Origin: Tipula vernalis
Taxonomy: Eukaryota > Arthropoda > Insecta > Diptera > Tipulidae
Direction: 5' to 3'
DNA length: 64,000 nucleotides
Assembly: GCA_958295665.1 (NCBI GenBank)
Contig: OY282558.1
Span: forward strand, 183,622,015 to 183,686,014
Shown: in pieces, positions 55,130 to 64,000 of the stretch
How the letters are laid out: every line of letters starts with the position of its first letter
Position numbering within the stretch: position 1 is the first letter of the stretch
Made by a program: the position numbers and the translations under genes
The notes under the pieces: model-generated
The model's input: the letters and a program-made list of their open reading frames with translations, nothing else
Told to the model about the DNA's origin: nothing
The model's database searches: none

Positions 55130-55807
55130 AAATCTAAAATCTACATTTGTGCTCTGATTTCAATGAATCGTACCTCTAATAATTGGTTTTGCGACCAGTA
55201 ATAGTTGATCCAACAGGCGTTAGGATCGCACAAGGAGACTCACACTTAGGAGAACGAAATTCAATTGTTGAGAAAATTACCAAGTTTTTGATCACAAAAC
55301 TGAATGTTCAAATCTAAAATCTGCATTCGTGCTCCGATTTTAATGATTTGAACCTCTCATAATAGGTTTTGGTACCTCTAATAGTTTATCCACCAGGCGT
55401 TCGGATCACTCGATTACTTCGACCATTTTCATGGAAAATTCAATTGTTGCGAAAATTACCAAGGTTTTGATCACAAAACCGGACTTTTAAATCTAAACAC
55501 TGCATTTGTGCTCCGACTTCAATGATTCGAACCTCGAATAATAGGTTTCGGAACCTTTAATGGTTGATCCAACAGGCATCCGGATGGCTCGATTAGTTCC
55601 ACCATTTTCACAGAAAATTCAATTGTTGAGAAAATTACCAAGGTTTTGATCACAAAACCAGACGTTCAAATCTAAAATCTGCATTTGTGCTCAGATTTCA
55701 ATGATTCGTATCTCTAATAATAGGATTTGGAACCTGTAATAGTGGAACTAACAGGCGTTACGATCGCTCGATTAGTTCGATAGTTTCATAGAAAATTTAA
55801 TTGTGAG
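55130..55807 (+). repeat. ~180-bp tandem repeat (about 3.8 copies)
   Basis: The landmark AAATCTAAAATCTGCAT starts at 55130, 55310, 55489 and 55668, giving periods of 180, 179 and 179 bp. Each unit also has AATTCAATTGTTGAGAAAA, TTACCAAGGTTTTGATCAC and CCAACAGGCGT words. Divergence between copies is clearly higher than in the 60.6-kb array. The last unit is cut in AATTTAATTGTGAGAGG, where BEL-8 integrase text begins. Confidence 0.9.
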
Positions 55808-56395
55808 AGGTCGACCATCTAATATACTCAGCAACAATGCAACCAACTTCGTTGGAGCCCAATCAGAATTACGAAACCTTCTAAAATTATTTGATAACGA
55901 ACTTCATAGACACGAAATATTGAAATATTGTTGTGAAGAGGGTACACTGTGGAACACAATTCCTCCGAAATCACCCCTTTTTGGAGGATTGTGGAAGTGC
56001 CGGTCAAGAGCACAAAATCCCATTTAAAAAGAATCCTGGTTGAAGAGTTAAACACTTTAAATATTTAAATATAACGATGTCTTAATTCAAAACCGCCCAT
56101 TCTGGTCTCAAATAATCCAAACAATTTTTCTGAACTAACTCTAGGCCCGTTTTTGTTCTTTCCCTTCCGGAACCTACTCTTCTGCATTTCAACCGTTTAA
56201 CTAGATATCAGCGATTGCAATAATAAATATAACAATTTTGGCAATTATGGTAAAGCGAATTTCTCAACGACTTACGGTAGCGTCCCAAATGGAGCTTTCG
56301 TACTCCTAATACTAAGACTGGCAATTTAGTTCTTCTTAAAGAAGAAAATTTTCCTCCTATGTTAAAATTTCGACGGGTGACAGAGCTTCGCTCTT
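55803..56395 (+). pseudogene. BEL/Pao integrase fragment BEL-8
   Basis: The frame starts RGRPSNILSNNATNFVGAQ (normally SDNGTNF, with the second catalytic Asp; here SNNATNF, so that Asp is changed to Asn), then IPPKSPLFGGLW. After a shift it reads VKSTKSHLKRILVEELN, then NRPFWSQI, and the C-terminal GNLVLLKEENFPPM with FRRVTEL. The Glu after GGLW is lost at the frameshift. It ends next to an AACTCAACCC-like tract. Confidence 0.85.
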
Positions 56396-56770
56396 GAAAA
56401 TTAATTGAACTTCCAATCAACTCTCCTCTTAACCTCCAACTCAATTTGCAATGAAACCCCCAGCTCAATAGGAACACAATCCTAACCACAATCACCAAAC
56501 TAACCGCCAACCCAACCCTCAATTCAATAACCAAATCAACCCTTAACCTAACCCTAAATCAACCCATAAATGGGAACCATAATGAAGAACTCACTTAACC
56601 CTAATGCAAGTTATCTAAACCCTAATTCAACTTCAACTCAACTTAGCTGGAACCAAATCTCAACCCCCTTCACAACTCCACACTTAGTGGCCAATCCAAT
56701 CCCAAAATCAAGTCGATTCAAAATTCAACCGAACTTACTACTCAAATTCAATCAAATTTAGCTCAACGCC
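56396..56770 (+). repeat. AACTCAACCC-like degenerate tract after BEL-8
   Basis: Repeated CCAACTCAA, CAATTCAATAACC, CCTAACCCTAAATC and similar words over 370 bp. Comparable to 46956-47160 and 50940-51000. It contains CCTAACCCTAAA words but no regular telomere repeat. Confidence 0.65.
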
Positions 56771-57255
56771 TATCAACCATCATATCTAAATAGCAACGTA
56801 AAATCATACCAGCATATATTTGCACCATCTTATCATCATAAACTTAAGCAATCATTCCATCATACCATTATACTATTATATCATAGTAACATCGAACCAC
56901 CACAACATCACACCATCGAAAAATCGTATCATCATATAATAACCATCATAATATCGGGCCATGATATCATCATAATATTGAACCGTCATACCACTATGCC
57001 GTCATAACATCATACCATCAAACTATCATATCATCATTCTAGAATATATACCGTCATACCATCATACGTATTATCATGTACACAATCATACCATTAACCA
57101 TCTACCATTATGCCATTCAATCATACCACTATAATATCATATCATTACACCATAATACCATCTTACCACCATACCATCATACCATCATCACCATCATGCC
57201 ATCACACCGGCATACCATCACCATCATATTATCATAACATCATACCATACCAGTT
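56771..57255 (+). repeat. ATCATACC-type degenerate short-repeat tract
   Basis: About 480 bp of CATCATACCATCATA-like words with irregular period (9-18 bp). The C-strand is pyrimidine/A rich throughout. Open frames across it are low-complexity. Confidence 0.8.
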
Positions 57256-57339
57256 GGGCATTGAGGGTTATGACAGTATATACCCATCAATGCCCAACTC
57301 AATATTCAATTCCAGAAAATTGATAAATATTCATATAAA

Positions 57340-57475
57340 CAGGTCAATTCGTATGGTAGATACCCTACCATCTTGTAGTACAGGTTTTGTTGAGATTGGC
57401 AATAAAAAAAATCCAAATTAGGCCAACCGTTTTCGAGAGACCATGGGTCCAGACAAACAGACGGACTTTTTATTT
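57340..57475 (+). repeat. Dispersed repeat related to 51030-51235
   Basis: Shares CAGGTCAATTCGTATGGTAG, GTACAGGTTTTGTTGAGA-like and GAGACCATGGGTCCAGACAA words with 51030-51235 in the same order and orientation. It sits between the ATCATACC tract and the Harbinger element. Confidence 0.6.
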
Positions 57476-57825
57476 TTGCTATTTTCTAAATAACGCATTG
57501 CTCCTCGTTAAACATACAGGACCCTAATTCTGTAACAAATAAGATAATGTGAAAATGTGATAATGAGCATTTTACACATGCTTTTGCCTAATCGGTATTC
57601 TATAATTGTTCAGCAAGATAAATTGATAAATACGCAAGATACGAAATTTCAAAAATTTACACATACATCTTGTGTTATAAGTTTTCTCGACAACTATTAG
57701 GATTGATATTATTTAAATTTAATAAATAAATAATAATTACATAAAATGAACACGGAGAAGTAATTAAAAATTTTAAAATATAAGTTTATATTCAATTAAA
57801 TTGAAAATTAATTAATTTTTTTAAG

Positions 57826-58669
57826 GGTTGTTATTCCACGAGGAAGACGTGCTAGCCCGGAGCAAAAATGGGCACTTCTATCATATTTAGAAGAAAATAT
57901 AAATTTTGCCCATGAAAGGTAAACTAATTTTTATGTTGTTTAGGTATTTGCTTTTATGAAATTATCATGAATAACATATATTCTATCAAATTTTAGACGG
58001 AATGTGAAAGCTAAAGCTGCTGAAAAGAAGCGATAGATCGAGGCATCCTGCGTAAACGGAATAAGAAAAATAAAATCTCTCGACGAGTTTGAACGAAGAG
58101 CCATATCAATAATGACAGTGGACGTTATAGATGGTGATGGAGTCAGCCAAGAAAGAGGATTTTCTAATCTAAAAGTAAGATAACGTAATGTACTATGTAT
58201 GTAATATATGTACTTCCATATATGCATACTCGTATAATATATATCCATATAATATGTACTTAACCTTGCCCTTGATATTATTTTTTCGTTAATAATATTT
58301 TTAGACCGTATCATATCAAGAAGTATTTGAACTAGCAACACCATCAGATACAAATTTAGAAGCGATACCGAAAACATCTACCTCTAATACCAATAAAGAG
58401 GGAAATAATACCACAGAAAGGCGACGAAGACGTGGAGCGGTTCAGAGATTGGACGAACGACGCAGAAGGACGGGTGATGATGTGGAAATTAATAAATATT
58501 TGGAGCTGGAGAAAACTAAAATAGAATTAAAACGGGAAATATTTGAGTACCAAAAAGAGCTGGATAAGAATAAATTAGCAATAGAGATACGAAAAAGGCT
58601 GATACACTCTTATCGATGAGCGAAAGTTTGCGTGATATGAAGCACTTAATGCAAAATCATTATGAATGA
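57826..58669 (+). pseudogene. Harbinger Myb/SANT-like DNA-binding protein
   Basis: Exon 1 (to about 57918) reads RGRRASPEQKWALLSYLEE, the start of a Myb/SANT-like domain. An intron GTAAAC...TTTTAG ends near 57997. Exon 2 has NVKAKAAEKKR then an in-frame TAG at about 58034, and SLDEFERRAISIMTVD. A second intron runs from GTAAGA near 58173 to about 58304. Exon 3 has TERRRRRGAVQRLDERRRR and a charged helix, EINKYLELEKTKIELKRE, that could form a coiled coil. One shifted base near 58600 ends the frame early; the other frame reads SLRDMKHLMQNHYE and stops at 58669. In this family the protein helps the transposase enter the nucleus and bind DNA. Confidence 0.7.
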
Positions 58670-58719
58670 AAATTCAATTTTTTTATTTATTTATGTATTT
58701 TAATGTGATAGTTTAAGCC

Positions 58720-60025
58720 GTTCTCTTGCCTTAATTCCCCCTTTGAAGATATGAGTCACTGTTGTCATCCGCGATATCGTCGTCTTGTACTTCATCCATC
58801 GCCAAATCATCTTCGTCGTATATGGTACATTTGATAGCACCATCAAATTATGTAAAACGGCACGTGCATTGATAATGCAATGATGTGCAATGATGCCTGT
58901 CCTTTCCTAAAATTCGGAATCGGCCTTTCAATACCCCCAAGCATCTCTCTACGCAATTACGAGCCTTTCGATGAACGACATTGTACGCATTTTGCTGCGC
59001 ATTGGTCGAATTTCTTATGGGAGTCATCATCCAAGGGCGCTGCTCGTAACCACTGTTACCTGAAAATTGTTTTATATATAATTAGTAAGATTTAGTACTT
59101 GTCTTGATTACGGTTGTTTACCTATAGGCCAAGTATTTGTATTTCCATTTCAGTGTAAATACAACGTTAATGACTTGGCTTGGGAGTTGGACCAAATGTA
59201 GGAATCATGTGCTGTTCCTTCGTATCTTGCGTTTATATTTAGAATCTTCAAATTATAATCCCAAATCTATAATGTATTTAAAAAAAAAATTAATTGTTAA
59301 ATTAAACGTACATACACTAAACTTACTATTTGAGCATTTTTAGTATGTGTCTTTTTTCTCCCATTGTAGTAAGCATCCTCTACGTCTACATTTAACTTTT
59401 CAATCGTGATACGAGTTCAATCAATAGCGCCTATTATGCCCGGAAATCCGAATTTTTCATAATACCAACAAACCAAAATTATATCATAACCGAATTTCAC
59501 TTAGATGAAAACATTGTATGGCTTACACCGATTTGACTGAATTCATATGCATCTCCGTTTGAGGGAACTTGATATTCGTTATGCTATGGATGTCATCGAT
59601 AGCCTTGCCCACGATATTGACACATCGAGAAACCATGGTTTGCGATATTCCAAGCAGAAAATCGTGGCCAACGTTTTGCTGATACCCACCTAAAACTTAT
59701 AAATGAGATTTAAGTATCTTGGGTTGCTCTATTTTTCATATACCTAAGAACGATCTTACCATTGGACACAACGCTCAAGAAAGCCTAAATTTGAACATGT
59801 TCCGGAATTAAGGTGCACCGTTGAGCTTCACGCAGCAATGGTCGTAAATCACTGACCAATTGACGAACTATATAAACTTTTTGGTAACCTATAATATCTC
59901 TGAAACGTAGTTTCAGGAACATTTAAGGGATTATGCGTATCCCTCAATCGTAGTCTCATCACACGAAGTCTTCTAATTTGCCGTCTTTCTACTATCTAGT
60001 TGAGTATTGTGATACGAAACATTCT
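58720..60025 (-). pseudogene. HARBI1-like transposase (multi-exon, inactivated)
   Basis: Minus-strand exons in order: LRLRDTHNPLNVPETTFQRYY and LVSDLRPLLRE (59770-60020); YQQNVGHDFLLGISQTMVSRC and IKFPQTEMH (59520-59695); FPGIIGAID then a stop where the family has Cys, with TRITIEKLNVD (about 59330-59450, first DDE Asp in GAID); ILNINARYEGTAHDSYIW (59150-59250, second Asp in HDS); GNSGYEQRPWMMTPIRN and ARNCVERCLGVLKGRFRIL (58848-59060, catalytic Glu in VERC); and an acidic tail. Splice-site-like GTAAG/AG pairs separate them. The stop and one frameshift near 59870 kill it. Confidence 0.8.
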
Positions 60026-60290
60026 AAAATATGTATTAAAAATAATTTAATTTCTCACTATATTTTAGTTATTTGATATATAATATTCATTTTCGATGTA
60101 TTTAGCCTTAATTATTTCACAAAAATTGATAAAATAGTCAATTGAATCAGTCTGAATGTTACTACTAATTATAATAATATAATTATTGTTGTGCAGTTTC
60201 ACAAATTATTTATTATTGATATATGTATTTTAATTTGTTTTCATTTAACACGTCAAAGTGGTTTTAGACAACGAGATTAGTTATTCAGCA

Positions 60291-60604
60291 AGATAAAGGT
60301 ATGTGGCGGTTCACGCATTTGTACATGCGTTCACCGCAACACGGTCAGAACAAACACGAACAAAAAAGAAACAAAAACGGAAACACCCAATACATAAAAG
60401 GATAGTTAAACTACTGTCTCATCCATGTGAAGATACAATGAAGCGACAAAACAAAATAAAATAAAAAATTAAAGTCAGTCTGCTCTCGATCTTCAACACG
60501 ACGACATGCCGACCACAATCGCGCGGTGTAAAAATGGTGGTGAAAAATAATAAAATAAATGTGTATCAAATAATTAAATTAAATTAAAATATATTTTAAT
60601 TTAA
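60291..60604. other. Unassigned spacer with imperfect hairpin
   Basis: GCGGTTCACGCAT and ATGCGTTCACCGC (about 60307-60338) form an imperfect stem. A GC-richer patch near 60480-60540 has no open frame. The last 30 bp become AT-rich and merge into the satellite. Confidence 0.45.
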
Positions 60605-63600
60605 TATGTTCCGAAGATTGTAAGAGAATTCAATCCAGTTTCGAACTGATGAGCTTATGATTATGAAAAAATCAATCCTCTCATCAGGCCGCGGCGACTG
60701 GACTGACTATATCACAATTTACATTCTATATATACAGAATGTCCTGTGCTTTATATACTAGCGAATCGTACTAATATAGATAAATTCAATTACAATTTTT
60801 TTTTTTTCTTCTTCATGACAATCACATAAGCTGTGAACGCTAATTTTACTTTTTTTAATTTTTGTTGAATGTTAATTAATTCTTATAATTTCTAAATATG
60901 CTACCGGTCTTACGACACTTTTAAATGTGTTTTTATTTATTAACACGTAGAAACATATTAGTATTACGAACGGTAAATTCAACGAAAACCGGCTAATAGA
61001 CAGAATTCTATTTATTTAATTTTAATTTAATATGTTCCGAAGATTGTAAGAGAATTCAATCCAGTTTCGAACTGATGAGCTTATGATTATGAAAAAATCA
61101 ATCCTCTCATCAGGCCGCGGCGACTGGACTGACTATATCACAATTTACATTCTATATATACAGAATGTCCTGTGCTTTATATACTAGCGAATCGTACTAA
61201 TATAGATAAATTCAATTACAATTTTTTTTTCTTCTTCATGACAATCACATAAGCTGTGAACGCTAATTTTACTTTTTTTAATTTTTGTTGAATGTTAATT
61301 AATTCTTATAATTTCTAAATATGCTACCGGTCTTACGACACTTTTAAATGTGTTTTTATTTATTAACACGTAGAAACATATTAGTACTACGAACGGTAAA
61401 TTCAACGAAAACCGGCTAATAGACAGAATTCTATTTATTTAATTTTAATTTAATATGTTCCGAAGATTGTAAGAGAATTCAATCCAGTTTCGAACTGATG
61501 AGCTTATGATTATGAAAAAATCAATCCTCTCATCAGGCCGCGGCGACTGGACTGACTATATCACAATTTACATTCTATATATACAGAATGTCCTGTGCTT
61601 TATATACTAGCGAATCGTACTAATATAGATAAATTCAATTACAATTTTTTTTTCTTCTTCATGACAATCACATAAGCTGTGAACGCTAATTTTACTTTTT
61701 TTAATTTTTGTTGAATGTTAATTAATTCTTATAATTTCTAAATATGCTACCGGTCTTACGACACTTTTAAATGTGTTTTTATTTATTAACACGTAGAAAC
61801 ATATTAGTATTACGAACGGTAAATTCAACGAAAACCGGCTAATAGACAGAATTCTATTTATTTAATTTTAATTTAATATGTTCCGAAGATTGTAAGAGAA
61901 TTCAATCCAGTTTCGAACTGATGAGCTTATGATTATGAAAAAATCAATCCTCTCATCAGGCCGCGGCGACTGGACTGACTATATCACAATTTACATTCTA
62001 TATATACAGAATGTCCTGTGCTTTATAAACTAGCGAATCGTACTAATATAGATAAATTCAATTACAATTTTTTTTTCTTCTTCATGACAATCACATAAGC
62101 TGTGAACGCTAATTTTACTTTTTTTAATTTTTGTTGAATGTTAATTAATTCTTATAATTTCTAAATATGCTACCGGTCTTACGACACTTTTAAATGTGGT
62201 TTTTATTTATTAACACGTAGAAACATATTAGTATTACGAACGGTAAATTCAACGAAAACCGGCTAATAGACAGAATTCTATTTATTTAATTTTAATTTAA
62301 TATGTTCCGAAGATTGTAAGAGAATTCAATCCAGTTTCGAACTGATGAGCTTATGATTATGAAAAAATCAATCCTCTCATCAGGCCGCGGCGACTGGACT
62401 GACTATATCACAATTTACATTCTATATATACAGAATGTCCTGTGCTTTATATACTAGCGAATCGTACTAATATAGATAAATTCAATTACAATTTTTTTTC
62501 TTCTTCATGACAATCACATAAGCTGTGAACGCTAATTTTACTTTTTTTAATTTTTGTTGAATGTTAATTAATTCTTATAATTTCTAAATATGCTACCGGT
62601 CTTACGACACTTTTAAATGTGTTTTTATTTATTAACACGTAGAAACATATTAGTATTACGAACGGTAAATTCAACGAAAACCGGCTAATAGACAGAATTC
62701 TATTTATTTAATTTTAATTTAATATGTTCCGAAGATTGTAAGAGAATTCAATCCAGTTTCGAACTGATGAGCTTATGATTATGAAAAAATCAATCCTCTC
62801 ATCAGGCCGCGGCGACTGGACTGACTATATCACAATTTACATTCTATATATACAGAATGTCCTGTGCTTTATAAACTAGCGAATCGTACTAATATAGATA
62901 AATTCAATTACAATTTTTTTTTCTTCTTCATGACAATCACATAAGCTGTGAACGCTAATTTTACTTTTTTTAATTTTTGTTGAATGTTAATTAATTCTTA
63001 TAATTTCTAAATATGCTACCGGTCTTACGACACTTTTAAATGTGGTTTTTATTTATTAACACGTAGAAACATATTAGTATTACGAACGGTAAATTCAACG
63101 AAAACCGGCTAATAGACAGAATTCTATTTATTTAATTTTAATTTAATATGTTCCGAAGATTGTAAGAGAATTCAATCCAGTTTCGAACTGATGAGCTTAT
63201 GATTATGAAAAAATCAATCCTCTCATCAGGCCGCGGCGACTGGACTGACTATATCACAATTTACATTCTATATATACAGAATGTCCTGTGCTTTATATAC
63301 TAGCGAATCGTACTAATATAGATAAATTCAATTACAATTTTTTTTCTTCTTCATGACAATCACATAAGCTGTGAACGCTAATTTTACTTTTTTTAATTTT
63401 TGTTGAATGTTAATTAATTCTTATAATTTCTAAATATGCTACCGGTCTTACGACACTTTTAAATGTGTTTTTATTTATTAACACGTAGAAACATATTAGT
63501 ATTACGAACGGTAAATTCAACGAAAACCGGCTAATAGACAGAATTCTATTTATTTAATTTTAATTTAATATGTTCCGAAGATTGTAAGAGAATTCAATCC

Positions 63601-64000
63601 AGTTTCGAACTGATGAGCTTATGATTATGAAAAAATCAATCCTCTCATCAGGCCGCGGCGACTGGACTGACTATATCACAATTTACATTCTATATATACA
63701 GAATGTCCTGTGCTTTATATACTAGCGAATCGTACTAATATAGATAAATTCAATTACAATTTTTTTTTCTTCTTCATGACAATCACATAAGCTGTGAACG
63801 CTAATTTTACTTTTTTTAATTTTTGTTGAATGTTAATTAATTCTTATAATTTCTAAATATGCTACCGGTCTTACGACACTTTTAAATGTGTTTTTATTTA
63901 TTAACACGTAGAAACATATTAGTATTACGAACGGTAAATTCAACGAAAACCGGCTAATAGACAGAATTCTATTTATTTAATTTTAATTTAATATGTTCCG
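60605..64000. repeat. ~423-bp satellite array, 8 full units, continuing past the window
   Basis: Units start (TATGTTCCG) at 60605, 61031, 61454, 61877, 62301, 62723, 63147, 63569 and 63992, so periods are 426, 423, 423, 424, 422, 424, 422 and 423. Units are nearly identical; most differences are T-run length near the TTCTTCTTC block and a few substitutions. Units 4 and 6 share the variants CTTTATAAAC and ATGTGGTTTTT, units 5 and 7 share the other forms, so pairs 4-5 and 6-7 form an 846-bp higher-order repeat. Each unit contains one CCGCGG and one ribozyme-like core on the minus strand. No open frame. Confidence 0.97.
60634..63666 (-). ncRNA. Eight hammerhead-ribozyme-like motifs, one per satellite unit
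   Basis: Motifs lie at complement 60634-60702, 61060-61128, 61483-61551, 61906-61974, 62330-62398, 62752-62820, 63176-63244 and 63598-63666. In the first, stem III is TCCAGT (60697-60702) with ACTGGA (60634-60639), the GUC triplet ends at C 60696, stem I is palindromic GCCGCGGC (60688-60695), CTGATGA is 60681-60687 and GAAA is 60639-60642. Stem II begins GA/TC and resumes at TGATT/AATCA. The core is unchanged in all eight. A lone unit has only a 2-nt stem-I loop, so two units of one transcript would pair through stem I. An alternative hairpin CTGATGAG/CTCATCAG competes. Transcription and cleavage are unproven. Confidence 0.55.

Larger units (their letters stand above)
57520..60290. mobile_element. 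PIF/Harbinger element with two convergent genes
   Basis: A Myb/SANT-like gene on the plus strand (57826-58669) and a multi-exon HARBI1-like transposase on the minus strand (58720-60025) converge. This is the usual two-gene layout of PIF/Harbinger. A TTCAGCAAGATAAA word occurs near 57610 and again near 60282 in direct orientation. Clear terminal inverted repeats were not found, so the ends are approximate. Both genes carry inactivating changes. Confidence 0.75.

Noticed and set aside
56520..56570. Telomere-type CCTAA repeats
   Set aside because: Only two or three irregular CCTAACCCTAAA words inside a wider AACTCAACC-like tract; no regular period.
57110..57421. 103-codon frame rich in His, Tyr, Ile and Pro
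   Set aside because: It is the translation of the ATCATACC short-repeat tract and the dispersed repeat after it.
60605..64000. CRISPR-like array
   Set aside because: The repeating unit is 423 bp with no short repeat/unique spacer alternation, in insect-type DNA; it is a satellite.
1..64000. tRNA or rRNA genes
   Set aside because: No cloverleaf with A and B boxes and no rRNA-like conserved block was recognised on either strand by eye; a tRNA scan would settle it.

Overview
This window looks like transposon-dense, AT-rich intergenic or heterochromatic DNA from an insect, probably a higher fly (Diptera). The organism is inferred only from element content: BEL/Pao and Ty3/gypsy LTR retrotransposons, CR1-like and jockey-like LINEs, two-gene PIF/Harbinger elements with short introns, a Helitron and many small foldback or MITE-like repeats. 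I found no convincing host gene, rRNA, tRNA, CRISPR array or prokaryotic-style operon. Nearly every open frame that can be recognised is a piece of a mobile element, and nearly all carry stops, frameshifts or deletions.

Layout. 1-3.2 kb: AT-rich DNA with hairpins, a hAT-like repeat pair and a Harbinger-like MITE. 3.2-7.2 kb: a CR1-group LINE on the minus strand, interrupted by a 465-bp hairpin-rich element. 8.4-10.9 kb: a foldback MITE split by a 1.8-kb solo LTR with a 4-bp target duplication. 11.7-15.2 kb: LINE scraps and a decayed Harbinger element with a MADF-type gene. 17.2-20.5 kb: a Helitron pseudogene. 20.5-29.6 kb: three BEL/Pao elements in series on the minus strand, two of them joined in the middle of their coding regions. 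31.4-35.1 kb: a long hairpin, a second copy of the 465-bp element, and BEL remnants, one carrying a single copy of the satellite that ends the window. 36.6-41.0 kb: a Ty3/gypsy provirus with both LTRs. 43.5-51 kb: LINE and BEL remnants, one BEL containing a Harbinger transposase fragment. 51-56.4 kb: jockey and Tc1/mariner scraps, an inverted minisatellite (foldback-like) locus, a 180-bp tandem repeat and a BEL integrase. 57.5-60.3 kb: a PIF/Harbinger element with a Myb/SANT-like gene and a multi-exon transposase in convergent orientation. 60.6-64.0 kb: eight full units of a ~423-bp satellite running off the window end.

The most interesting signal is in that satellite. Every unit, on the minus strand, carries the conserved pieces of a hammerhead ribozyme in the right order: a 6-bp closing stem, a GUC cleavage triplet, CUGAUGA and GAAA. 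Stem I is an 8-nt palindrome, so it would pair best between two units of a multimeric transcript. A diverged single unit inside a BEL element at 33.3-33.7 kb keeps the same core. This is a sequence and folding inference; activity is not shown. Coordinates of degenerate elements are approximate, usually within tens of bases, and all identities come from reading motifs, not from database searches.
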